NCBI RefSeq assembly: GCF_026341515.1
Contig: NZ_JAPEOK010000002.1
Span: 1 to 64,000 of the forward strand
Direction of reading: 5' to 3'
DNA length: 64,000 nucleotides
Source: Streptomyces sp. NBC_00878
Lineage (GTDB): Bacteria; Actinomycetota; Actinomycetes; Streptomycetales; Streptomycetaceae
The notes beneath the pieces are model-generated. The model did no database searches and had not been told where the DNA came from. It saw only the letters and a list, made by a program, of their open reading frames with translations. Shown piece by piece: positions 50,384 to 58,071 of the stretch. Position 1 is the first letter of the stretch, and every line of letters begins with the position of its first letter. Position numbers and translations under genes: made by a program.

Positions 50384-51307
50384 TTACTTGATGCCGGTGA
50401 AGCTGATGGAACTGACGATGCGGCGCGCGAAGAAGCCGAAGAGCACGAGCATCGGCAGGGCGGCGATGAGCGTGGCCGCCATCAGGCCGGACCAGTCGTA
50501 GCCGCTCTGCGGGGTCTGCGACCGGAAGATGGCCAGCGCCACGGTGAGCACGCGCGAGCTGTCGGTGTAGGAGACCATCAGCGGCCAGAAGTAGTCGTTC
50601 CAGGAGGTGATGTACGTCAGCACGCCCAGCGTGACGATGGGCGTGGACGCCATCGGCAGCATGACGCGGAAGAAGATCCGGATCTTCCCGGCCCCGTCGA
50701 GCAGGGCCGCCTCCTCGACCTCCCGGGGCACGTTCATGAAGAACTGCCGCAGGAAGAACACCGCGAACGGGGTCATGAACATCGTCGGCAGGGAGATGCC
50801 CAACAGGCTGTCGATCAGGCCGAGTTGCTTGATGAGGAGGAAGTTCGGCAGCAGCGTGAAGATGGTGGGCACCATCAGCCCGGCCAGGAACAGCCCGAAC
50901 ACGTTGTCCCGGCCGCGCCACCGCAGGCGGGCGAAGGCGTACGCGGCCATGGCGGAGAAGAAGATCTGGAAGACGGTGATCAGGGTGGACACGACCACCG
51001 AGTTGAGCAGATAGCGCCAGAACTTCAGTCCGCCGCCCGCGCCGCCCTGAGCGATCGCCTCCTCGGTGGACTGCAGGCCCAGGGCCCGTTCGAAGCCACC
51101 GGTCGTCAGGTCCACGGGCAGGAGATCGCCGGGGTGGGCCGCGAGCGCCGTGTTCGAGGACAGCGCGGTGCGCAGGATCCAGTAGAACGGCAGCAGGGTG
51201 ATGAGCACCATCGCGGCCATCACCGCCCAGGCCACGACCTTCCCGGGGGAGAGCCTTCGGCGCTCTGTGCGCCGTACCTTCGTCGTTGTTGCCGTCACGG
51301 CAGTCAT
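50384..51307 (-). CDS. Carbohydrate ABC transporter permease (MalG type)
   Basis: 307 residues from ATG at 51307, with TAA stop. Six helices; the EAA loop is MNVPREVEEAALLDGAGKIRIFFRVMLPMASTPIVTL near residue 210. AYAFARLRWRGRDNVFGLFLAGLMVPTIFTLLPNF is typical of MalG-like permeases. It is paired with the MalF-type permease upstream; no ATPase is encoded nearby, as is normal in Streptomyces, where MsiK serves many sugar importers. Confidence 0.94.
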   Translation of the reverse strand: MTAVTATTTKVRRTERRRLSPGKVVAWAVMAAMVLITLLPFYWILRTALSSNTALAAHPGDLLPVDLTTGGFERALGLQSTEEAIAQGGAGGGLKFWRYLLNSVVVSTLITVFQIFFSAMAAYAFARLRWRGRDNVFGLFLAGLMVPTIFTLLPNFLLIKQLGLIDSLLGISLPTMFMTPFAVFFLRQFFMNVPREVEEAALLDGAGKIRIFFRVMLPMASTPIVTLGVLTYITSWNDYFWPLMVSYTDSSRVLTVALAIFRSQTPQSGYDWSGLMAATLIAALPMLVLFGFFARRIVSSISFTGIK

Positions 51308-51324
51308 GTCGGTCGCTCCCTTCT

Positions 51325-52293
51325 TCAGCCGAGGTCGGTCTGGCCGGCCCGGGTGAGCCGGTACTGGACAAAGGTGATCGCGCTCAGCACCACGAGCAGG
51401 GCCACGGACATCGCCGACGCGTAGCCGAACTGGAAGCGGCCGAAGGCGGCGCCGTAGATGTAGTACTGGAGGACGTTGGTCGCGTTCGCCGGACCGCCCG
51501 CGGTGGTCACCGCGACGGTGTCGAACACCTGGAACGAACCGATCACCGTCATGATCAGCACCACCGCGAGGACCGGACGCAGCAGCGGCATGGTGATCCG
51601 CCAGAACATCCGCCACTCGCTCGCGCCGTCCACCTTGGCGGCCTCGTACATGTCGCTGGGGATGGCCTGCAGCCCGGCGAAGAGCAGCAGCGCGGTGTAG
51701 CCGACATGCCGCCAGACGTTGATCAGGGCGATCGTGGGAATCGCCCAGGTCTCGTCCGCGAGGAACGGGATCCGGTCGAAACCTAGCCCGGCGATGATCT
51801 CGTTGCCTATACCGAGCTGGGTGTCGAGCATCCAGAGCCAGACGATGCCCGCGACGACGTTCGACATCAGATACGGCGTGAGGACGAGCCCGCGGAGCAC
51901 GGCCGACTGGGTCAGCCGCTGGAGCAGTACGGCGACGGCGAGTGCCGAGACCGTCTGGATGCCGATGTTGATGAACACGTACTCGACGGTGACCGTCAAC
52001 GAGTCCCAGAAGATGGGGTCCTTGACCATGCGGACGTAGTTGTCCAGGCCCACCCACTCGGCCGGCGTGAGCAGGTTGTAGCGGGTGAAGCTCAGATAGA
52101 TGCCCCGCAGCGTCGGCCAGAGCAGGAAGACCAGGAAGCCCAGCATGGCCGGAGCGATGAAGAGGGCGGCGAGGGCGCCGTCACCGCGGCCGCCACCGTC
52201 GCGTTCTCGTTTCTCGCGGATCTTCGGCTTCGGCGGTGTCCCCTCGATGTCGCGCAATGACAGACGCGATGGAGGGCTTGAGGCGACGGTCAT
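51325..52293 (-). CDS. Carbohydrate ABC transporter permease (MalF type)
   Basis: 322 residues. A cytoplasmic N-terminus precedes ALFIAPAMLGFLVFLLWPTLRGIYLSFTRYNLL; the EAA loop is SDMYEAAKVDGASEWRMFWRITMPLLRPVLAVV near residue 225. It is the first gene of the leftward sugar importer operon; its promoter lies in the 164-base spacer shared with the divergent ROK gene. Confidence 0.94.
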   Translation of the reverse strand: MTVASSPPSRLSLRDIEGTPPKPKIREKRERDGGGRGDGALAALFIAPAMLGFLVFLLWPTLRGIYLSFTRYNLLTPAEWVGLDNYVRMVKDPIFWDSLTVTVEYVFINIGIQTVSALAVAVLLQRLTQSAVLRGLVLTPYLMSNVVAGIVWLWMLDTQLGIGNEIIAGLGFDRIPFLADETWAIPTIALINVWRHVGYTALLLFAGLQAIPSDMYEAAKVDGASEWRMFWRITMPLLRPVLAVVLIMTVIGSFQVFDTVAVTTAGGPANATNVLQYYIYGAAFGRFQFGYASAMSVALLVVLSAITFVQYRLTRAGQTDLG

Positions 52294-52457
52294 CGGGAGA
52301 CTCCCTCGTCTGCGGACTCGTCCTCGGGCCCCACATACTTTTGAGGCGAAAGAATCCAGCCGTCAAGGGGCGTGCACGCATCTTTTCTTCTGGCGTTCAG
52401 GCGGCGTATGGTGCCGTCATTACTTCAGTGCCAAAATAAATCTTGGGGGGTTCGGCC
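52294..52457. promoter_or_regulatory. Divergent promoter with two related candidate ROK operators
   Basis: Two 18-base sites share ACTT-NN-G-N-G-N-C-N-AAA-N-AA: 52337-52354 (ACTTTTGAGGCGAAAGAA) and 52422-52439 (ACTTCAGTGCCAAAATAA). They match at 12 positions and lie 85 bases apart, one near each start codon. GGGGGG at 52445-52450 is the ribosome site of the ROK gene. The region is AT-richer than its surroundings. Confidence 0.5.
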
Positions 52458-53618
52458 ATGACCGCACATGCCGCCAGCTGGCTCCCGCTCAGCCCCGGTG
52501 AGCGTGCCGTCGCGATCGAGGTACTCACCCATGGCCCCTTGTCGCGCACCGACATCGCCCGTCGGCTCGACCTCTCCGCGGGCAGCCTCACCCGGCTGAC
52601 GAAGCCGCTCATCGAGTCGGGTCTGCTGGTCGAGGTCGCCGAGGGCGCCGCACTGCCGGAAGTGCGCCAGGGCCGCCCGTCCCAGCCCCTCGACATCGTC
52701 GCCGAGTCCCGCACCTTCGCCGGGTTCAAGATCACCCAGGACATGGTGTACGGCGTCGTCACCACCCTCAAGAGCGACATCGTGGCCCGCTGCGACCTGC
52801 CGCTCACCAGCCATGATCCCGTCGACGTCGTGGACGTGCTCCGGGAACTGACCGAGAAGTTCGTCCTGGAGTTCCCCGGCCTGGCCGGCATCGGGATCGG
52901 CCTCGGCGGCCGTTCCTCGGACCGGTCCGTCGTCGACGAGTCGGCCTTCCTCGGCTGGCGCGACGTCCCCCTGGCCCGACTTGTCGAGGAACGCACCGGG
53001 CTGCCCGTCGTCGTCGACAACGACGTGTCCGCACTCGTCGAGGCCGAACGGTGGTTCGGCGCCGGCCGCGGCCTGGAGCGGTTCGCGGTGCTCACGATCG
53101 GCGCGGGCGTCGGCTACGGACTGGTGAGCGGCGGCAAGAGGGTCGGGACCCCCGAGGACGGACTGGGTGTCGGCCGTGCCTGGATCGTGAACCCCCACGG
53201 CCCGCTCACCCCCGACGGGGAGCGCGGCAGCGCAGTCTCCCTGCTGGGCATTCCCAGCATCCGTTACCAGATCCAGGCCGCCACCGGCCGCGACTTCTCG
53301 TACGAGGAGATCCTCGCCCTGGCTGCCGACGGCGAGCCCATGGCCGCCCGCGTCATCGGTGAGGCGGCCCGCGCCCTGGGCACCCTGATCGCGCAGATCT
53401 CCAACTTCGCCATGCCCCAGAAGATCGTCCTCGCCGGTGAGGGCGTGGGCCTGGTCGACGTGGCGGGCCCGGACATCGAGGCGGCCATCCTCGCCAACCG
53501 CCACCCGCAGGCCGAGCCGGTCAATCTGGAGACCAAGGTGTCCGACTTCCACGACTGGGCGCGGGGCGGCGCGGTGCTCGCGATCCAGGTGCTGGTCCTC
53601 GGCGCGGGGACGTCCTGA
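52458..53618 (+). CDS. ROK family transcriptional regulator
   Basis: 386 residues from ATG at 52458. An N-terminal winged helix (about 12-70, PLSRTDIARRLDLSAGSLTRLTKPLIESGLL) precedes the ROK sugar-kinase-like domain: GIGIGLGGRSS, VVVDNDVSALVEAERWFGAGRG, AVLTIGAGVGYGLVSGGK. The zinc/substrate signature is weak: the usual CGCxGxxG cluster is not present. It is divergent from the sugar importer and is presumably its repressor, responding to a sugar or sugar phosphate. Confidence 0.93.
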   Translation: MTAHAASWLPLSPGERAVAIEVLTHGPLSRTDIARRLDLSAGSLTRLTKPLIESGLLVEVAEGAALPEVRQGRPSQPLDIVAESRTFAGFKITQDMVYGVVTTLKSDIVARCDLPLTSHDPVDVVDVLRELTEKFVLEFPGLAGIGIGLGGRSSDRSVVDESAFLGWRDVPLARLVEERTGLPVVVDNDVSALVEAERWFGAGRGLERFAVLTIGAGVGYGLVSGGKRVGTPEDGLGVGRAWIVNPHGPLTPDGERGSAVSLLGIPSIRYQIQAATGRDFSYEEILALAADGEPMAARVIGEAARALGTLIAQISNFAMPQKIVLAGEGVGLVDVAGPDIEAAILANRHPQAEPVNLETKVSDFHDWARGGAVLAIQVLVLGAGTS

Positions 53619-53730
53619 CATGACTCCTGGCATGACCCGTGACATGACTGTGGAACGGCTACCGGTAAGTAGTCCTCCTGACAGTGACTCCTCACATGGC
53701 CTTCACGCGGGGGCCCGTATGATTCACGGC

Positions 53731-53931
53731 ATGTCCACCACTCACCGTCGTGCACCGTTCGCCACCCAGCGATCGGCCGACGAGGTCAACGAGGAGATCC
53801 GCGCCCTGTGGTTGCGGAGTGGTGGGACGCTGAGCGGCGAGCAGCGGCGGCAGTACCAGCGCCTCGTCCTGGAGTGGGCGGCGGCCTCTCCGCGCCCCCA
53901 CGCGAACGGCGACTCGTCCCAGGCGGCCTGA
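53731..53931 (+). CDS. Small conserved-looking hypothetical protein
   Basis: 66 residues from ATG at 53731 (MSTTHRRAPFATQRSADEVN...). It is predicted helical, charged, without signal peptide or known domain: ADEVNEEIRALWLRSGGTLS and EQRRQYQRLVLEWAAA. ATG 53719 is an alternative start. Upstream, 53620-53650 holds repeated ATGAC(T/C) codons read in the same frame, which I take as non-coding. Codon bias supports translation; the function is unknown. Confidence 0.65.
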   Translation: MSTTHRRAPFATQRSADEVNEEIRALWLRSGGTLSGEQRRQYQRLVLEWAAASPRPHANGDSSQAA

Positions 53932-53973
53932 CCGCGCGAGCCACCCCTTGACCGCGCGAGTTGACCGCGCGAG
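53929..53973 (+). repeat. Three copies of TGACCGCGCGAG between convergent genes
   Basis: Copies at 53929-53940, 53949-53960 and 53962-53973. The first TGA is the stop codon of the 66-residue protein. CCACCCC follows the first and third copy. Confidence 0.9.
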
Positions 53974-53994
53974 CCACCCCCTGAGCACCGCTCA

Positions 53995-54822
53995 TCATCC
54001 CTTCATCGCCCCCTGGAGCAGCCCCGCGATGAAGCTGCGCTGGAAGATCACGAAGAGGATCAGGATCGGCAGCATCACGATGATCGTCCCTGCCGCCAGG
54101 GTGGGGATGTCCGTGCTGTTCTGACCGACGAAGAAGCCGAGGCCAGCCGGGGCCGTGTGCTTGGTGGTGTCCTGGATGAGGACCAGCACCAGCAGGAACT
54201 GGTTCCACGACCACATGAAGACGAGCAGACCGAGCGTCATCAGGGACGGCCGGGCCAGCGGGAGCAGAATCCTCAGCAGGATGGTGGCCGACGAGGCTCC
54301 GTCGATACGCGCCGCCTCCACCAGCGACTGAGGAGTGGACTGGAAGTGGGTCCGCATCCAGAACACGCTGAACGGCATGAACAGCGCGATCTCCACGAGG
54401 ATCACGCCCAGGTACGAGTTGGTCAGACCGAGGCCCCGCAGGTCGAAGTAGAGGGGGACCACGATCAGTTCGACCGGGATGGTCAGCCCGGCGATGAAGA
54501 AGGCCGCGACCGCGTTGCCACCCGGGAGCCGCATGGTGCCGAGCGCGTATCCCGCCAGCGCCGCGAGGACCAGGGACGCCGGGACGACCCCGACGGCGAT
54601 GGTGAGGCTGTGCCGGATCAGGTCGGAGAACCCGGCCACCGACCACGCCTGCTCGTAGTTGTCCCAGCTCCACCGCTCCGGCCAGGTCAGGCCCACCACC
54701 GGCGTGCCCGCGGGCTGCAGCGAGGCGAGGAAGACACTGAGGAACGGGATCACGACGGCGATCGCCATGACGGTTAGGAGCGCGTACCCGGACCAGCGTT
54801 CCGATCGCGTGGCGGTGTTCAT
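53995..54822 (-). CDS. Carbohydrate ABC transporter permease (MalG type), second system
   Basis: 275 residues. Helices and EAA loop (STPQSLVEAARIDGASSATILLRILLPLARPSLMTL near residue 180) as in MalG-like permeases. LAGYALGTMRLPGGNAVAAFFIAGLTIPVELIVVPLYF is also diagnostic. It overlaps the MalF-type gene by four bases and is the last gene of the second sugar importer operon. As in the first system no dedicated ATPase gene is present. Confidence 0.94.
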   Translation of the reverse strand: MNTATRSERWSGYALLTVMAIAVVIPFLSVFLASLQPAGTPVVGLTWPERWSWDNYEQAWSVAGFSDLIRHSLTIAVGVVPASLVLAALAGYALGTMRLPGGNAVAAFFIAGLTIPVELIVVPLYFDLRGLGLTNSYLGVILVEIALFMPFSVFWMRTHFQSTPQSLVEAARIDGASSATILLRILLPLARPSLMTLGLLVFMWSWNQFLLVLVLIQDTTKHTAPAGLGFFVGQNSTDIPTLAAGTIIVMLPILILFVIFQRSFIAGLLQGAMKG

Positions 54823-55766
54823 GACTCCGACCTCGACAGACGGTTGATGAGGTAGACGATCGCGAGTATCAGACAGCCGAGGACGACGGCCAGGGCCGCG
54901 GCGAGACCCACCTTGCCCTCGGAGAACGCCAGCCGGTACACGAGCAGCCCGGGGACCGTCGTCTGCTCGCCGGGGCCGCCGTTCGTCGTCACGTACACGA
55001 TGTCGAAGCTGGCCAGCGCCGCCACTGTCGTCACGGTCATGGCGACGGCGAGTTCACCCCGCAGATGCGGCAGGGTGACGGACACGAACTCCCGCACCGG
55101 GCCCGCCCCGTCGAGCCGGGCCGCCTCGTACAGACTGGGGTCCACCTTCTGCACGCCACTCAGGAAGAGCATCATGCACAGGCCGCTCAGCACCCAGGTG
55201 CCGACGAGGCCCACGGCGATCAGCGCGGCGCCGAAGTCACCCAGCCACGCCCGGGTCACCCCGTCAAGACCGACCGCGCGGAACGCCTGGTTCACCAGCC
55301 CGTCGTCCCCGTACAGCCAGCGCCAGGTCACGCCGACGGCGACGAGCGGGACGACCTGCGGCAGCATGAACAGGAAGCGGTACGCCCCCATGCCGGGCCG
55401 CCGGTAACGGGCCAGCAGGCCGGTCATCGCCAGCCCCAGCACGATGGGCACGAAGGAGAAGAACACCACCAGGACCAGGGCGTTGAACACGGACCGGCGC
55501 AGGATGGGGTCCTGGAGGATCTCCTGGTAGTTGCCGAGGCCGACCCAGTCGCCCAGCGTCACGCCGTCCCACTCGAAGAGCGAGAGATACGCCGTGTGCA
55601 GGGCGGGCAGCACCGCGAAGCAGAAGTAGACGGCGAACGCGGGCAGCACGTACACATAGCCGCGATACGCACTGCGCCTACGGGTGCCCGGAGACTGGAC
55701 CCGGGCGGCGTCCTGGGGCTCGACCCGGGCCTTCGTGGCCTGCTGGACCTGCGGCCTACTCGGCAT
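54819..55766 (-). CDS. Carbohydrate ABC transporter permease (MalF type), second system
   Basis: 315 residues from ATG at 55766, eleven bases inside the end of the binding-protein gene. A basic N-terminal stretch precedes YVYVLPAFAVYFCFAVLPALHTAYLSLFEWDG; the EAA loop is DPSLYEAARLDGAGPVREFVSVTLPHLRGELAVA near residue 220. It forms the channel with the MalG-type protein. Confidence 0.94.
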   Translation of the reverse strand: MPSRPQVQQATKARVEPQDAARVQSPGTRRRSAYRGYVYVLPAFAVYFCFAVLPALHTAYLSLFEWDGVTLGDWVGLGNYQEILQDPILRRSVFNALVLVVFFSFVPIVLGLAMTGLLARYRRPGMGAYRFLFMLPQVVPLVAVGVTWRWLYGDDGLVNQAFRAVGLDGVTRAWLGDFGAALIAVGLVGTWVLSGLCMMLFLSGVQKVDPSLYEAARLDGAGPVREFVSVTLPHLRGELAVAMTVTTVAALASFDIVYVTTNGGPGEQTTVPGLLVYRLAFSEGKVGLAAALAVVLGCLILAIVYLINRLSRSES

Positions 55767-57099
55767 GGTGTTCCTCCCACTCGTCCTGAAGTGAGTCGAG
55801 GTAGTCCGCGGGCTCGACGCGGTCCGCGATGAGCTTCTGGACGCCGGAGCGCAGCCGGTCGAGCATGGCGGGGGCGGCGAAGTCGGGGAACGTCGTGATT
55901 CCGTCGTCGGCGACCGCCCGCAGATGGCCCTCCGCGATGTCGGCGAGGACACCTTCAGGCTTCTTCACGGCCTCGGGGTTGGGCGCCATGAAGCCGTTGT
56001 CGCTGATGATCTGCCCGGCCTCGGGCGAGGTGAGGAAGTCGAGGAACAGGCCTGCCGCCTCGGGGTGTTCGGTCCGGGACGAGACGGCGTAGGAGACGCT
56101 GAAGCCCGAGGCCACCGTGGGGTCCGAGGCCCGCTCGCCCGGCATCGGGAAGAAGCCGACGTTGTCCCCCATGACCGTCGCCAGCTGCCCGGCCGCCCAG
56201 TTGCCGTTGATCAGGAAGACACTGTCGCCCTTGGCGAACTGGGCGGTGGAGTCGACCTGTGCGGTGCCGTTGGCGGACTCGTTGTAGTAGCCCTTGCGGC
56301 CCCACTCGACAACGAGCTCGCTGGCGGTGACCGCGGCCGGTGTCTCGATGGTGGCGCCCTCGGTGCCGTTGACCCAGTCCCAGTAGTCGTCCGTGGGCAT
56401 GGTCTGGTTGAGGAGGGCGGCCCACAGATGCAGACCGCCGGAGTCGAGCGCGCCGACGCCGAGCGGAGTCAGGCCCGCCTTCTTCGCCGCGGCGAGCTGC
56501 TCCTCGAACTCCGCCACGGTGTTGGGCGGTCCATCGATCCCGGCCTTCTCCGCGAGCTCCTTGTTGTAGTAGATGCCGGTCATCGACAGACCGGCCGGGA
56601 CCCCGAACAGGGCCCGCCCACCCGTGGCCTTACTGGTCTGCCCCGCCGTCAACTGGTCGAGGCTGACCGGGGGAATGGCCTCGTCCCAGCCGTACGCCTC
56701 CCGGTAGGGCGCCAGGTCGAGGATGTGCCCGTCCGCCGCGAGATCGGTCATCCCGACCGCGTACTGCGCGATGTCGGGGGCGGTGTCCGAGGTCATCGTG
56801 AGCTTCAGGTTCTGGACGTAGTCCGAGAACGTCTTGTACTGCGGCTCGACGCCGATACGAGGGTGCTCCTTCTCGAACGCCGCGATCAACGCGTCGACCA
56901 TCAGCGGCGCGTCGGCGAACTGGAGCCGCAGGGTGATGTCCTCGTCCGGCACCGCGGTCGGGGACGGCACACTGCGCTGTCCTGGTACCGCGGCCGCGCT
57001 GCCGGGGGTCAGGGCGTCGCAGGCGGTGAGCGGCAGTACGAGGGCGACGGCGCAGGCCCCCGCCGCGACACGGCGGCGCACCCGGTGCGTCCTCTCCAT
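55756..57099 (-). CDS. Carbohydrate ABC transporter substrate-binding lipoprotein, second system
   Basis: 447 residues. The signal peptide ends with lipobox LPLTAC. The mature domain has LRLQFADAPLMVDALIAAFEKEHPRIGVEPQYKTFSDYVQNLKL, DTAPDIAQY and SVFLINGNWAAGQLA. This is a family 1 sugar-binding protein. Association with a SIS protein and a GH89 N-acetylglucosaminidase suggests that an amino sugar or a GlcNAc-containing oligosaccharide is bound (inference). Confidence 0.93.
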   Translation of the reverse strand: MERTHRVRRRVAAGACAVALVLPLTACDALTPGSAAAVPGQRSVPSPTAVPDEDITLRLQFADAPLMVDALIAAFEKEHPRIGVEPQYKTFSDYVQNLKLTMTSDTAPDIAQYAVGMTDLAADGHILDLAPYREAYGWDEAIPPVSLDQLTAGQTSKATGGRALFGVPAGLSMTGIYYNKELAEKAGIDGPPNTVAEFEEQLAAAKKAGLTPLGVGALDSGGLHLWAALLNQTMPTDDYWDWVNGTEGATIETPAAVTASELVVEWGRKGYYNESANGTAQVDSTAQFAKGDSVFLINGNWAAGQLATVMGDNVGFFPMPGERASDPTVASGFSVSYAVSSRTEHPEAAGLFLDFLTSPEAGQIISDNGFMAPNPEAVKKPEGVLADIAEGHLRAVADDGITTFPDFAAPAMLDRLRSGVQKLIADRVEPADYLDSLQDEWEEHHAE

Positions 57100-57144
57100 C
57101 TTCGGCCTCCTCGTGTGGTCGGCGTGCGGAGGTGGATCGGTGCG

Positions 57145-57879
57145 TCAGCCCCGCGTACAGCGGTCCCTGACCTTCTCCAGCAGGGCGTTGTTGCGGTGCT
57201 CGGCGTCGCCACCGGTGTTCTGACTGACGATCAACGGCGGCTCCTGGCCGTGGAGTTCGACGAGCAACTGGGCGGCCCGGCAGGTCACGGCGTTGACGAT
57301 CGCCGCCCCGACGACGGTCGACAGGGCACCCACGGTGAGGTCGCCCAGGGGCACCACCGCGTCACCCGGGCGGCCGTGCGTATCGATGACGATGTCGGCC
57401 ACGTCGAGCAGGCGCCGCCCGTCGACGTGCCGGGACTCGGCGGCCAGCGAGTGCGCCCGGCTGGTGACGGCGACGACCGTCGCTCCCAACGCGCGGGCGC
57501 CGAGGGCGAATTCGACCGGCACGGCGTTGATGCCGGAGTTGGAGACGACGACCACCACCTCACCGGCCCGGATGTCCGCCGTACTCAGGATCGCCGCAGC
57601 GTAGCCGCTGACGCGCTCGGCCGCGCCCGCGTGCCGAGGAGCGGCGGGGGAGAGCGCCGGATCGGCGATCACGTTGACCGGCGCGAGGCCACCCGCACGC
57701 AACAGCGGTTCGACGGCGACGAGTTGGGAGTGGCCGCTGCCGAAGTAGTGGACGACGCCCCCGGCGGCGATGCTGCCCGCGATGGCGACGGCGGCGCGCT
57801 CGATCGACGGCCGCTCGGCGGTGGCCAGGGCGGTGAGGTTCTCCTGGAGAGCGGCGAAGTAGGCGAGATCGGCGTTCAT
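57145..57879 (-). CDS. SIS (sugar isomerase) domain protein
   Basis: 244 residues from ATG at 57879. The SIS fold is shown by GSIAAGGVVHYFGSGHSQLVAVEPLLRAGGLAPVNVIADPALSP and VVVVSNSGINAVPVEFALGARALGATVVAVTSRAHS. Most like UPF0309-type phosphosugar isomerases or binding proteins, which often accompany amino-sugar uptake systems. It is the first gene of the leftward operon and divergent from the GH89 gene. It probably handles a phosphorylated N-acetyl-hexosamine, possibly in N-acetylmuramate or GlcNAc metabolism. Confidence 0.88.
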   Translation of the reverse strand: MNADLAYFAALQENLTALATAERPSIERAAVAIAGSIAAGGVVHYFGSGHSQLVAVEPLLRAGGLAPVNVIADPALSPAAPRHAGAAERVSGYAAAILSTADIRAGEVVVVVSNSGINAVPVEFALGARALGATVVAVTSRAHSLAAESRHVDGRRLLDVADIVIDTHGRPGDAVVPLGDLTVGALSTVVGAAIVNAVTCRAAQLLVELHGQEPPLIVSQNTGGDAEHRNNALLEKVRDRCTRG

Positions 57880-57949
57880 CGTGTCGAGGCCACCTGAGGT
57901 GTCGAGCGGGAGCCGTTCGCGTAGCGGGCGGGAGCCGTTTGCGTGGCTG

Positions 57950-58071
57950 TGGACCGTACCAGAGGGCCGTACGACTGCCCAGCCCTGCGGCAAGTGTGCC
58001 GTCACGGCAGCTCGTTGTCTTGACCGCCATGCGCACCAGCCCTACCGTGACGCGCATGTGGTACGGACCAC
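57950..58071. promoter_or_regulatory. Two DasR-like operators in the divergent SIS/GH89 promoter
   Basis: 58058-58071 is a perfect 14-base dyad GTGGT-ACGG-ACCAC. 57949-57962 reads, on the reverse strand, CTGGT-ACGG-TCCAC, 12 of 14 identical. Known DasR sites have the form GTGGT-CTAG-ACCAC, so arms and spacing agree and only the centre differs. The sites are 109 bases apart and flank the promoter area. The second site overlaps the N-terminal codons of the GH89 gene. The GntR protein at 60338 is the obvious candidate. Confidence 0.6.

Noticed and set aside
53620..53730. N-terminal extension of the 66-residue protein
   Set aside because: The stretch holds repeated Met codons and no ribosome site fits; composition differs from the conserved-looking part.
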